Assembly: GCA_022496185.1 (NCBI GenBank)
Contig: WTXG01000228.1
Span: forward strand, 1 to 57,183
Reading direction: 5' to 3'
DNA length: 57,183 nucleotides
DNA from: Multifurca ochricompacta
Lineage: Eukaryota; Basidiomycota; Agaricomycetes; Russulales; Russulaceae
Every line of letters starts with the position of its first letter. Position 1 is the first letter of the stretch. Position numbers and translations under genes: made by a program. The notes beneath the pieces are model-generated. The model was given only the letters and a program-made list of their open reading frames with translations. It made no database searches and was not told the DNA's origin. This document shows, piece after piece, positions 1-11,638 of this stretch.

Positions 1-1876
1 TTCAAGCGTTGCCTTCAGCGCCTTGTTCACATACTCGCCACCACGATCTGTATGAAGACACTTGATTTTATGATTAAATTTATTTTCAAGTAGTGTCTTC
101 AGTTTATTAAAAACTGGTGTGAACAGATCTTTAGACTTCATTGGAACGATTAAAGCATATCTGCTAAAGTCGTCCAAGAAGGTGGCAAAGTATAGATTCC
201 CTTGTATTGAACTGCACTGCAAGGGACCTACAAGATCACTATGAAGGATCTCAAGGGGGGCTGATGCACGCTTTGAAGATGGGGAAATGGAAGACGATGG
301 GACTTGCCCATTTCACAGCCATAACACGGCTTGGTCTTCCACTTGGCTATTATTTATTTTGAGGCCTTTAACCGCCTCAGGAGCATATCTTTCAGGGCTT
401 CTTTAGACATATGGCCCATTCTTTGATGCCAGATTCAGTGAGGCAGATGCAGTGTATGGATACTGTTTAGGACGTGTTTGCCTAGTACCCAATACAATTT
501 GCCAAACTTCCATGCTTCCGCTATTATATTATCGCCATATTTAATTGTTGCCTTCTTATTATCAAAGAACACAGTTGCCCCTTTTTCTATTAGGGCACTG
601 GCGGAGAGTATTTTATGTCCTCCAGGCATGTGGAGCACATTGGCTCAGTTCCAAGTCAAAACCTTGATCAGTCCTGATGATCACAGTGCCGACTCCATTT
701 GTTTTGACTATGGAGTTGTCACCTAGTGATACTTCATGGGTGTGATCGATTTTATATGTATCGAAATCTTCAAGGTTGGGACTGAAATGAGCCGTTGCTC
801 CACTATCAAGCATCCAATAATCTGAATTAATATCCAGATTATAGGTGTGAACATAAAGGCGAATGCGAGGTGCTTCAAGCACCTCCTCTATTTTGCCACT
901 ACCATTAACTACGGTGGCTATAGTATTTACATGTTGGGCCTCAGCCCTCTTCTTGTTCCCTGCCTTGCCTTTTCTGGCATTTTCCAGGTCCTTCTTCTTC
1001 TTTGCGCAAGCATTGGACTTATGTCCAGGCTTTTGGCAATAGAAGCAGACCACCCCTTGTGAACCAGGGGCAGCAGCGGGAAGTGGTGATAAATTTGAAT
1101 TTTTTGGTTTTGATTTGACAGGTGCAGCCTTAGATAGGACTGCACTACCACTTCCCGAGGGACCTGCCAGGCGACTCTCCTCATTTAGGAACCTCTGCAC
1201 AAGGTCCTGAGGAGAAAGACGCTCTGGATCGCCAGAGGCTAGTATGGAGCCGGCAATGGCACTGTAGGAGTCTGGGAGAGCTTTCAACAAAATGAAGCTC
1301 ATCTGGAGGTCATTGACCTCCATCCCGTTCTCCCTGAGGGTACTCCTGGCATCCAGGACCTTTTGTAATTGGGTCCTGAATGACTGTCCTTCATCTAGAC
1401 GGAAGGACACCAGGGCAAGCCACAGATTATATGTGGCCATGCTACCTACAGAGCCATAAAGCCGTTCCAACTTGTTATACTTCTCACTAAGAGAAGGATA
1501 GTTGGCATCGGAAGCTACTTGTGAGTAGACTTCCTGGGTAACATTGAGGAAGAGAGCCCAATTAGCATTTCCTCTTCTCCCATCCATTCCCTAAGGATGG
1601 GATCAATGACTTCCTTCTGCATTTTCTCCTTTCCTCCTTGTCCTCTGGGAGGAGAGGCATGTCAGGGTGAGGCGTTATAATATGCCTCCTGAGCCCATTC
1701 ATCCTTAAGAGGGCGTTGAAATTGGCAGACCAAACTTGCCAGTTGGAGCCATCAAGGTGCTCCATCTTGGAGGAGGGAGGGAAGACGATAGAGGACGGCA
1801 TTTTGAGATGTAACAAGTGTTCCTGGTTCCAAGGAGCAGTTAGAACCAGTGCCCAGGTCTTGCTTAAGAGTGCCAC
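1..1876 (-). pseudogene. Copia-A gag-pol, 5' part (gag, protease, start of integrase), decayed
   Basis: Reads leftward and runs off the window. The likely gag start is the ATG at 1801, giving an N-terminus with HLDGSNWQVWSANFNALL, typical of copia gag. A frame change near 1570-1595 links it to the long frame ending at 613. That frame carries a CCHC zinc knuckle (CFYCQKPGHKSNAC) and the aspartic protease motif LDSGATAHF. Further left are a GAG-pre-integrase block (WHQRMGHMSKEALKDML, near 360-420) and integrase core pieces (HSDLVGPL, then HTDRGGEYVN at the window edge), reached only through further frame changes. Order gag-PR-IN, with integrase before any RT, is the Ty1/copia arrangement. RT and RNase H lie outside the window. 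The breaks mean it is non-functional, or the sequence has indel errors. The family call is firm; exact frame-break points are approximate. Confidence 0.88.
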
Positions 1877-2724
1877 CCCATACTGTGGTGCTATGCTTCA
1901 GAACCTAAGAAGGTCCTGCCTCTGTTGTGCGACTTTCTAGGTATAGTAAAGCTGTCTAGCGCAATCTTGTAACTAGACATAAGCTCTGATAGACTAGTCA
2001 GAGTGTCTAGTGTAACCAAGACTGGGAGTCATGTCATGGAGGAGCCAACCGCAAGTTCCATTAGAGACAAAGGGTGTATAGCCCTTCCTCTAATGCTGGT
2101 GGTGGAGTCCATGATTAAGCCCTAGATGATTGGGGCCATGACTAAGTAGATGTCTAGTCTGTCTCTGGTAGGGCGTGGTTACCCTACAAAGGCAACGGAT
2201 ACTTATGCCCAGAGATGAAGACTATATCTACTATGTATAGACTATAGTAGTGCAGCCTACTTGTATCGAGCCCAAGCGTCATAGGAGTGACTACCCATGC
2301 CTTGTTCTAGACCCTAAACTCCACATGCGGGTCGCTAAACCCGGCTTACAGACAGAGCCAAGCATTGACTGGACTTAAAGCCACAAGCTTCTGGCTATAG
2401 GCCTACTAAGACTATCTATGGGACGAAGACCCAGCTATAACTATGAAATTACTAATACCTAGTGTGCACTCAAGGAGCTCAAGGTGTTTCACCCGCTTAG
2501 GGTCCCTCATCACCTTTTGCAAGAACCCCGAAGGGCTAGCCAAACAGTTCAGGATGAGCAGTAAACTGCGTCATCCTGTGGGGTGTTAAGGTGCACAGAC
2601 AGTAAATAGAAAAGCTCACAGGAAGAAGCTAGTGGGAAAGACTTTGGAAGCTTTTGTGAGCTTGAGTGTGCAAGAGCGAGTTGGGCTGTAATGAACAAAA
2701 GGGAATTACAGATCAGTATGAGCG
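1802..2724 (-). other. Copia-A leader between PBS and gag
   Basis: About 920 bases lie between the primer-binding site and the first gag ATG. I see no protein similarity on either strand here. It is AT/GC balanced and not obviously repetitive, apart from several short CTAG-containing words between 1935 and 2170. It is longer than usual for a copia leader, so it may hold an old insertion that I cannot delimit. Confidence 0.45.
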
Positions 2725-2739
2725 GCAGGGCCCATAACC
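2725..2739 (-). promoter_or_regulatory. Copia-A primer-binding site (half initiator tRNA-Met type)
   Basis: On the minus strand GGTTATGGGCCCTGC directly follows the LTR end (TGTTTGACA). Its complement contains GGGCCCATAACC, the anticodon arm of eukaryotic initiator tRNA-Met. Drosophila copia is known to prime reverse transcription from an initiator tRNA-Met cut in the anticodon loop, so the same mode is inferred here. Confidence 0.75.
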
Positions 2740-3247
2740 TGTCAAACAATCATGCTGCTGGTTATACTGACTGTGGTTAGTAGCGGTGAGGCTAGAAAGA
2801 CAAGTATACTTCAGAGGTTGAAGAAACTCTATATTACTATTCTACTGACCTAGAAAGACAAGTATCTATAAGAGATGGTTAGTCAAAGGTATGGTAGAAA
2901 GTATAGTAGAACTTACACTTCAGAGGTTGAAGAAACTCTGAAGTGGAAGAGACGAAACAGATACCCTTATATACCCATGGGGGCCAGGGGAAATGGTCTG
3001 TGCGCACTGGGAGTAAGTCCACAAGTGCTGGACAATAAACAGAGAGGGATAAAGGCCATTGGCTAATGAGATATCACATGCTTACTGCGCATTACTAAGT
3101 CCATCACTAATCAGCTGAGTAAGAAGAAAAGAAGTGTAATAAAGATAACATAAAAAGTCCGATACTCCGGAATCTAATCTAATCTAATCTACAGCTGAAG
3201 CGAACCTTAGATGCCTGAAGCATCTCCAGACACGTCCTGTGTCAACA
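2740..3247 (-). repeat. Copia-A 5' LTR
   Basis: 508-bp LTR, minus orientation, beginning TGTTGACACAGG and ending TGTTTGACA, so it has TG...CA ends. It contains a TATATAAGGG-type box and, just downstream, an inverted repeat TTACACTTCAGA/TCTGAAGTGTAA. The PBS abuts its inner end, so this is the 5' LTR of Copia-A. Other copies of the family lie at 14957-17503, 32950-33461 and 38066-38401. Its outer edge at 3247 lies within the RNase H coding region of Copia-C, which it interrupts. Confidence 0.9.
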
Positions 3248-4565
3248 ATTCAGACTCGGCAGTGGATAGGGTGACTAGTTCTTGTTTTCTGGAACTCCAG
3301 GATACTGCACCACCATCGATGAGGAATGTGTAGCCTGAGATAGTGTGTCTGTATTCTTGGTTCACTCCATCAGAGTCGGTGAATCCTATGAGGTCGTGGT
3401 GCTCACCGCCATATGTCAGTTCCATGTCTCTAGTGCTGGAAAGATACCGCATGATTCTTTTGGCTGCTTCCCAGTGAATTTGACCAGGGTTTTTGAGAAA
3501 TTGTGATAGGGTTGAGATGGTGTAGGCAATGTTGGGATGTGTACCAACTGAAGTGTACATGAGGCTTCCAATTGCCTCACAGTATGGAGTTCTCTTCATC
3601 TTTTCAGCATCGGTCAGCATTCACAGTGAGTCGTTACGGGAGTATTGAACTCCTGGTGGCATTGCAGTGTTGTAAGGTTTTACATCTTCTAATTTGAATC
3701 ACGCAAGAATGGAATTGATGTATGAGGTTTGAGATAATGATATTGTTCTTGCTTCTCTGTCACGCGAAATCTTGATACCTAGCAGCCAATGAATTGGCCC
3801 TAAGTCTGTAAGAGCGTATTGCGCGTTCAACTTGGCTTTGTATTGGGTAATCAAGTTGCTTGAGCTGCCTGTGAAGGTGCAGTCGTCGACGTGGATGGCA
3901 AGTATTAATATGTGTTTTTCGATGCGAATGTGGAATACACCTGGATCTGCGCTGCTAACATGGAAACCCAGGTCAGTAAGGGCATGCGAAAGTGTGTCAT
4001 ACCACTTTCGCCCAGCTTGTTTTAGACCGTAAAGTGACTTCTGTAGTTTCTTCATGATGTCGCCATTTTGGTTTTCATAGCCAGGTGGAGCTTGCATGTA
4101 TATTTCTTCATCTGCGTCGAGTTCTCCATTGAGATATGCTCCATTGAAGTCAAAGGAATCGATTTCCCAGTCATATCATGCTGCCAGTGCCAGTATGGTG
4201 CAGAAACTGGTTAGTTTGGCAATGGGAGAAAATGTGTCAAAATAGTCAACTCCATATACTTGGGTAAAGCTGTGTGCGACAAGTCTTGCTTTGTACTTCT
4301 CCACAGAACCGTCAGCCTTGCATTTGATACGAAAGACCCACTTCGATCCAACTATGTTCTTGTTGTTGGGACATGGGACTGTAATCCATGTATTTGCCTT
4401 TTCCAGAGTGAGTATTTCGCAGTCCATAGCCTCCTTCCAAAGAGGCCAGTCGTCGCATGTTTTGGCTTCGGTGAGTGATCTTGGGTCGCCTTCGGCATCT
4501 TCAATAGCTGCTGCAATCATATCATCATATTCTGCCTGATAGGCATAAACTGTATTTGAAGATAG
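3248..4565 (-). pseudogene. Copia-C reverse transcriptase and RNase H part
   Basis: Minus-strand reading frame with the copia RT block: SKWVFRIKCKADGSVEKYKA, then a stop in place of the residue before YDWEID, then LQKSLYGLKQAGRKWYD, an active site reading HVDD instead of YVDD, and RNase H with WEAAKRIMRYL and LVTLSTAESE. Frame stops at about 4176, 3697 and 3620 are all TGA. Two of them (before YDWEID and before FKLED) fall where the family usually has Arg, consistent with CGA to TGA. The protein ends artificially where the Copia-A LTR starts, adding a 13-residue LTR-encoded tail. Confidence 0.85.
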
Positions 4566-4573
4566 GTCAGCAA

Positions 4574-6366
4574 TAGTGATGTGCACGGCTCAGCTCAAAG
4601 CCGTAAGCCAGCCATTTCTGAGCCGGAAAAAGCTGGGCCGACATAGGCTGTGAAAACGGCTTCCAGCGGCCCATGGCTCAGGCTTAAGGTTTGGAAAGCC
4701 TGAAGCCGCGGCTTAGGCCGCGGCTTTTGGTGGCTGAGTCACGCTTTCTATCCAGATTTTTGCAAACTGTTGAACCAGAATACCAGTACAGAGATAGCAA
4801 CATAATTGTGATTGTGTTTAGATAAAACAATTGATGAGATAAAAACATGTCTCACATTAATTAAAATACTAAGTATATATGTTACAACTCACTGTCGACT
4901 GCCTGGACAGTGGGTTGTATGCGAAGGAGGGGATTTGGAAGTGGGCAAAGGATGAGAGTGAGGGTGAAAGTGCAAGGGAGACGAAGCGAACAGCTCAAGG
5001 GCAAGGGATGAGAAGCCTTCCACAAGGTGGGGCTAATCTCCTAGGTAATCAGGAACCGGATCACAAGTGGACAGTCTGGAGCTGTCCATTCTATTCCCAA
5101 AGGGTTTATATACGTAATTACAACCGGGACTTTGGTCTGTGCACCACTTTAGGGGAGGTTAACTTCGCTTTAACTCCCTACTGATCCACCAATGAGAATA
5201 GCCCCACTTTTTGGGCTTAGGAATCCGCAGTCCGCAGTCCGCAGTCCGCAGTTTGTGCACTGCTGTTTAGACATTGTGGGGTTCTGTTAGTACTCTTCCC
5301 ACAGGTCTCCAATTTGGCAGGAGTCCGGCTCTGGTCCGGACCGGCCCTTCTCTGGTCTTAATCTAGGGTTATCTTCGTCTCTGAGGTTTTACAAGGTCTC
5401 TGGGAGTGTCTGAGGATTTCTGGGGGTCAGGAAGTTTTCTAGGGTGTCAGTTCATGACAATATACATCTCAGACTGATCATGTGATTAAATCACATTGCA
5501 AGATAATACATTTGTTTACTTTAACTTAGTAGCTGATATAGTACATGTCCTGGATGCGCATTTTTGGCATCCCAGACCAATTGAAACCATCCTGAGGGTG
5601 TCATGCAATTGCGTGTCTTGCAGAGTCAACCTTCTTAGACTTAGATAAGATAAGAAGGAGTTTGGACCGATCTGACCCAGTCCACGTGATGCCAAGTAGT
5701 CACTGCCCTACGCATGGACACTGATAGATACACACGGCCTTTGTTTGAGTAATACAATTTGATGATTTGATTATAGAGTGATCTAAAGTAGTCTAGTATG
5801 TATTTTAGATAATGCCAGACTGGCAGAAACGATTGCGCGTTAATAAACAAGATGTGTCAGGGTACTTAGAAGAGTAAGCCACTGATAACTAATTAGATTT
5901 ACATCGCATGCTCGATTGGCTTTGGTATTTGTAGAATAGTACTAGAACCTATTTAGGTCTATTCTTGCTGGATTTTCACTCTTAGTTTCACCACGATCTC
6001 AACATCTTATCTTATCTACATAGCAAGCATGGGATAGAAGCACCTGTTACAAACACTTGTTATTGATACAAGCTAAACTAAGACAATTTATGTTACATGA
6101 GTTAAATAGGAGACATAATATGGCAGAAGGCCAAAGCAGTGGCCAGGGGTTGATATAATGTAAACTACAAGTCCTTCAGAAATGCAGAGTAAAAGCAATC
6201 AGAAGATCCAAACTAAAACTTGTAAAGCCGCGGCTTGGGCCTAAGCCGGGCCTAAGCCGGCCGGAAGCCGTCGCTACGGCCCAGGCTTGAGTTTTGACAA
6301 GCCTGAGCCGCTAAAAGCCGAGCCTAAGCTGCGGCTTCAGGCCGAGCCGGGGCCGTCACAACACTA
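4574..6366. mobile_element. hAT-type non-autonomous element 1 (subterminal AAGCCGCGGCTT repeats)
   Basis: 1793-bp insertion in Copia-C, flanked by exact 8-bp direct repeats GTCAGCAA (4566-4573 and 6367-6374). Removing it and one repeat restores the Copia-C reading frame (SIADLSSN). Ends are TAGTGATGTGCACGG and the inverted TAGTGTTGTGACGG. Both subterminal zones (about 4585-4735 and 6222-6360) are dense in GC-rich words built on the palindrome AAGCCGCGGCTT. Eight-bp duplications plus TAGNG ends are the hAT signature. I see no transposase domain, so it is non-autonomous. The interior shares blocks with other repeats in this window (see findings). Confidence 0.88.
5222..5252 (+). repeat. Short tandem repeat of CCGCAGT
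   Basis: Four consecutive copies of a 7-bp unit (CCGCAGT with one edge variant) inside hAT element 1. No other role is visible. Confidence 0.8.
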
Positions 6367-6374
6367 GTCAGCAA

Positions 6375-9090
6375 TAGATGCAGAGCCTTCTTGAGTGTCC
6401 GGATGGTGATATTTGAGTCTAGAGGAGATTGTCGAGGCTGTTGGTGTAATTCTGCGAGCAGGCGGTGATCCTCCTTGGGCACTGAGGGTTCGTTGCATTG
6501 TTTCCAACAGTTTTATCAGGCGTTGAGACTTTCGTGTTGGTTCTGCAGGCTCGATTCTCTTCTTTTTGGGTGTGTCTGGTGTTTGCAATGGTGCTTTGCC
6601 TTTTGAGGTTGTGGCGGGTTCCATTAATTCTTCTTCCACTTCTTCATCTTCTAATTCTTCTTCTCCACTGCTGGTGGCTGGAGGTCGTACTTGCGTGCGT
6701 GCTGGCATGCTGAAAGTGGGCGGCTGAGAAGTTGTAACTGATGGCGATGGTGAAGTCCTTTGCTGTGGCTGTGTGACTACTGAAACGGGAGGTGTCGGGA
6801 GCATCACGGTTGGTGGTTGTGGTGGACTCGGTGTAGTGTGGCTAGGAAGTGGTGAATACACTGTCACAGTAGGGGGTACGAACTTTATGTCTCTTTCCAC
6901 AGAGATGGTGCACCTGCCTGGCCAATACACACGATGCACGTGTGTGCTATCTCTGTTGTATCCCACCCATCTTGCCTCCAGTCCGTGTGCATCTAGTTTT
7001 GAGCCAGAATTATTGTGGACCCAGATGCACTGACCCCACTCAGGGATCTGTCCTAAGTTAGGCTTCTCTCCATAGAGGCGTTCATGAGGTGTCACATTAC
7101 CCAGTGCCTTCGTAGATGTACGATTCTTCAGCCAAATAGCAAAATGGATTGCTTCGCCCCATAGATACTTTGGGAGTTGTGCGTGATGCAGAATTGCGCG
7201 CACGCACTCAAGAAGTCGTTGGTTGAGAGATTCCGCTATACTGTTATGTTGCAGAGTGTTGTGTGTTGTGAGGCGTCGTTTGGTTCCTTGCTCTTGCAGG
7301 AACTTGGTGAATTTGTTACTGGTGAACTCACCTCCGTGGTCAGACCGCAGTCGTTGAATTTGTACGCCATGCTGAGTGTAGGCCCAATTTGCGAAAGTTT
7401 TGTAGGCTTGAATTGTTTCATCTTTGCTTTTGAGTAGCTCCAGCCTAGTGAATTGAGAGTAATCATCTGTAAATGTCACGTAGTATTTGTGACCTCTGAT
7501 GGTCGACAATGGTGATGGCCCCCATAAGTCTGTATGGATCTCTTCTCCAAAAGCTTGAGCTGGTGGAGTAGCTTGTTCTTTCTTGATAGTCTTGTGAGTG
7601 AGCTTTGCATAGTCACATGATTCACAACTAAGGGGAAAAACATCGTTTATTAGTCACAGTCCAGTGACTGCGTTGTTGCGGATCAAAGCGTGGATGGAGT
7701 CCGCTGAGATGTGTCCAAGGCGTCTGTGAAGCATGAGAATATCCACTCTCTCAGGTTCAGGTGCAACTGCCGCCGTGTGTACATGCTCAACTTTGTATAG
7801 CCCATTGGGGCTCGTGCTGATTTTACCAATCTCATCTCCTTTTGTATTTTTGATCTTGCAATCCTGGCCTTTGAAGGAAACAGTGTAACCGGCATTTGCA
7901 ATACATCCAATGGATACAACGGTGAGTCCAATTTCAGGTGCATATAAAGCATCTTTGAGAATAACTGGTGTGGTCTTCAGCCCATTCAGCACCTCGATTT
8001 GAAGATCGCCAGTTCCGATGGCATAGAAAACTCGTTTGTCGGCTGCAGTGATTGCTCTGGGTGGAATAAATCGATAAGAAGTGAAACATTGGAGAAATGG
8101 GGAGATGTGTTGTGAAGCGCCAGAGTCATAAAGCTTGGTTTCAGTGGTAAGTGCTGCACTTGCCATGTCATGTACTGATGTGTTTTGTAGATTGCTTTGA
8201 TCTTGCATCGTGATTGAGGACTCATTCTCTTGATCACCTAGTTCTTCTATCACAGCCCAAGACTCGATATCGTTGGTCTTCTCCGTGATCGCAGCAACAG
8301 CGTTCACGCTATTGCCTTTCTTCTTCAGCCATTGTCCCTCCTTTCCTCCTCCTTTTGCCCAGCATTCCGCTTTAACATGCCCCTTCTTGTGGCAGTTAAA
8401 GCACTCGACATCGTGCTTACTCTTCTTTTTGTGCTGGCTACTGGCTGCAAATGCTTCATCTTGAGGCGATTTGTCTTTGTGGAGGAGCTTCTTTTCGTAA
8501 GTGTTGATAGCGACCCTTTTGACAGCTGCAGGTGTCAAGGCCAAATTACTGGAGTCGTATGTGGTTGTGAGGGAATTGATGGCAGCATCGTAAGATGGTG
8601 GAAGGGAGCCTGTGAGGATGTCTACGTATTCATCCTTGCCAATAGTTCTCCCAACAGACACGAGCTTCTCTTGCATGTCATCAAGATTGTCAAGGTGGGC
8701 ACGTACATTGTCATCCTCCCCACACTTCAAGTTTCTAAACTTCCTTCCCAGATCGACCATCAAGCTACTTGATCGCTTCTCGAACAAGTTCTTCAGTGAG
8801 TCCCAAACATCCTTTGCTGTGGTTTTGTCTTTGATCTGGTTGAAGATTGTGTTGGGTACAGATACGCCAATAAGCTCTTTGACTGTAGCTTCATGCATTG
8901 CCCATCGTTCATCAGGGGAACGTCCTCCAACTGTGCCAGCATTGGTGTAAGTGGCTGTTATCGTGGCACTTGTGATGATTTCAGATAGCCCCTTCACATT
9001 GAAAGTCCACTTCATGTGGTCCCAGTAAGTGATCCAGTTGGATCCATCTGCAGCTAACTTGGTCAGGGTGATCTTCATGTCATCAGCCAT
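6375..9090 (-). pseudogene. Copia-C gag, protease and integrase part
   Basis: Starts at the ATG at 9090 (MADDMKITLTKLAADGSNW), 89 bases after the PBS. Visible in order: a UBN2-type gag (about residues 5-190), CCHC knuckle CFNCHKKGHVKAEC, protease motif LYDSGASQHISP, and GAG-pre-integrase LMLHRRLGHISADSIHALI. After a stop near 7654, the integrase core follows with DYSQFTRLELLKSKDE, RSDHGGEFTSNKF and NSIAESLNQRLLECVRA, which supplies the D and E of the catalytic triad. A proline/threonine-rich linker then leads to the hAT insertion point. A stop and a lost segment between 7654 and 7509 make it non-functional. The frame after the insertion resumes at 4565. Confidence 0.87.
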
Positions 9091-9178
9091 AATGTAAAAA
9101 GAGGGTGGTGCAGATAAAAACGCAGGGTAAGTTTTCAAGGTTTGTCTTTGGTCTTTTGCATTGATTTAATTGGCGACA

Positions 9179-9193
9179 GCAGGGCCCATAACC
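9179..9193 (-). promoter_or_regulatory. Copia-C primer-binding site (half initiator tRNA-Met type)
   Basis: The minus-strand sequence GGTTATGGGCCCTGC is identical to the Copia-A PBS although the adjoining LTR is unrelated (it ends ATCATACCA). Conservation of this word in two different families supports its role in priming. Confidence 0.75.
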
Positions 9194-9460
9194 TGGTATG
9201 ATTATGGACACAAAAGAAGACAAGTGGAGACATGCAAGTGGGTTTAGAGGTGGACATGAAGCAAGACACTCTGATTTGATACAAGTGAAACTAATAGGTT
9301 TTTTATACAGTTTATGCTATAGGAGTCAAATAGGAGACATAATACAAAGGAGTCAAAGCAGAAAGCCAAAAGCAATGGCTAGGGGTTGATACAATGTAGA
9401 TTACAAGTCCTTTAGAATGAAATGTAATGTGTGCAATGCTGAGTAAAAGGGGGTGCACAA
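9194..9460 (-). repeat. Copia-C 5' LTR (outer end not resolved)
   Basis: Sequence directly outside the PBS, whose inner edge reads TGGTATGATTATGG on the plus strand. I cannot find the outer TG end. Similarity to a block at about 6060-6195, inside hAT element 1, stops near 9450, which I use as a provisional limit. The 9461-9634 stretch holds nothing I recognise. Confidence 0.4.
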
Positions 9461-11272
9461 TAGAATGATTACTGAAACAGATTTAAGTTGCGCTTGAATA
9501 AAATATAACCGGAATAATGAAATGGAAAGGTAAAATGCATTAACTCTTCCAAACATGAAACCATAGAATTTCAAGCAGTGTCCAAAGAATTAAGCTTGTC
9601 CAATTTGCATGTCTTGAGATCCAGATCCATCAGCTCAATCTTCGTCCATCTAAAGTGGAAGTGATCAGCAGATGACCAATATCAATTAAATTATTACAAA
9701 ATCCATTCCATACCTTCACTTCATTGGAGTTTCCAGCTTCCCCGACTACTTCACGACCTTCAGGTGTTTCGTCCTCCTCAAACATTTCAGTGTCCTTCAC
9801 CTGATCATTTTCTTCAATCAGTCTCAATGAGTACATATAGCCAACTGCCACATACCCTATATTTTTCCCACATTTCTTCACTCTTAATCGGACTGAAATC
9901 CCTGACATTAAAAACAGCAGAATACATGGAAATCCTCAAAGTCTCCTTGACTTTGGGTTTGTTTTCCGTCTGTTTGCCTTTGGGATTGCTTTCCGTCCCC
10001 TTGACTTTGGGATCGTTTTGCATCTGTTTGCCTTTGGGATCACCTTTGTCCATCAAATCGATTCTGAGATCGCCGCTCTTCCAATTTTTCACCAAACGTT
10101 TTGCATTCTCCGCCTCATCTGTGATGAACACATGGCACCACTCTCGAGATTGTTGAAATGTCTTCGGAAAACTATTGGCAATTTGACCAAAGCCTGTCTC
10201 CTTCACGCTATGCTTGGAAGCGACGGTCACCTGGATTGTAATTATATGACAATCCGTGAAGATTGTGGCATCAACAGTGGCAGATGTTTTCGACGTGGGA
10301 ATTACACAGAATGGTCGCCTGATGCGATTTAGATACTCAAGACTGTGTTGTTCCTTGTAAGATAAGTTAAGATGGCCCTGGCACGCTGGGATAGTCAGTT
10401 GCGGCAAATCTGATCGCGCAGGAGTGCAAGGCAATCCCTTCGATTCCGGATCGGCACAGAGCTGCGAAAGAACTACATTCTCAAGAATGTAACCTGCCGA
10501 GCCTTTGAACCACTGATGGTGGCTGACCAGCTTGTAAAAGTTGATCTGCTCCTGCTGGTTCTTTGCAGCAATCTTGTCCATAAGGACACAATTCAGGTAA
10601 CTTGTTTCAATTCCTCCAATTGAAGATTGTCTGTCCTCGGAAGAGAGACCTTTAGGATGGATTGTAAAAAGTGTATGAGAGACCTCCATTGGGTTAATGT
10701 CGGTGATGTAATCTCCAAAATTATGAACAAAGTGGTGGGCAGCCTGTTTTACACATTCCGTATGTCTAGAAATCCAGTCAGGATTTGTCATATGAGCCAT
10801 CATGATGTGTGCAGAAGGTCCCCATTTTTCACAGTGATCCTTGATCAGTTGGTCATTGAAACCATGTATCATGCTGTGAAAAATGCTTAGTGGCAGAAAA
10901 ATGCCTGGAATCATCAACTGAACCCACCCGAGCATGACTGATTCAGTCAGAGGGAAACAGTCCATCACATAGGTATAAGCTTTGTACTCCTTTCTCCATG
11001 TCTTATACCGCTTCTCATCCGGAGAGCTTGTTTGCACAACAAAAGCATCTCTCGACCTGCAAGCAACTAAGAAGCTGTCACAAGGAAGAGGATCCTTCGC
11101 ACTGCAATTGGCAAGAGCCCATGTTCCGCTGGAAGTTCATCAAACATGTGGGCATAGACTTTGACGCCAGAGTTCGTGAACAGGACGAAACTGTTGGGGA
11201 GGAATTGAAAAGCTGTAGGCAGGCCCTTGCTTAGATGGTGGAACAGAAGATAGAGTAGGAAGCATGTTTTTC

Positions 11273-11630
11273 CTGCGTTCATCTCTAAGATGACATGCTC
11301 ATTATAGAACAGGTATGGCGCAGCCTACACTAGATACTACATTACTGCTAGCTATCTCACCTTTGTTTTACTTTGAGACTTAGATGCAGTCGTTAATGCG
11401 ATAGCAACTGCTTAATCTATAGCAGTTATACAGTAGTTTATATACAATTTAATGTACTATATCGGCTACTTAATTATACGAGTGCATTATCTCATTATTG
11501 ATGTGATTTGATCACATGCCCGATCTTAGATGTATATTCTAAGTAATCTAGCTAATTATGAATGTGTTCTTACTTGCATTATCTATGTGTGATCACAATC
11601 ATGTCATACCACTATCCCAGAGCCTCTGTA
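11273..11630. other. Remaining intron sequence of the CRN gene, repeat-derived
   Basis: AT-rich non-coding stretch between exon 3 and hAT element 2. Part of it (about 11490-11560), read in reverse, resembles 5455-5530 inside hAT element 1, with shared words GTGATNAAATCACAT and GATAATNCA. It may therefore be a remnant of another insertion. No ORF is supported. Confidence 0.45.
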
Positions 11631-11638
11631 CCAGTATC

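Larger units (their letters stand above)
3248..9193 (-). mobile_element. Copia-C Ty1/copia retrotransposon, interrupted twice
   Basis: Minus-strand element in the order LTR end, PBS, gag, protease, integrase, RT, RNase H. It is cut by a hAT-type insertion (4574-6366) between integrase and RT and by Copia-A at 3247. The remaining 3' part and 3' LTR would lie beyond the left end of the window. It is distinct from Copia-A: gag, zinc knuckle and LTR all differ. Coding parts are described in the two pseudogene entries. Confidence 0.88.

Noticed and set aside
4879..5184. A 101-codon open frame in hAT element 1 as a gene
   Set aside because: No domain, no homologue-like text, no introns, and it lies in non-autonomous transposon interior.
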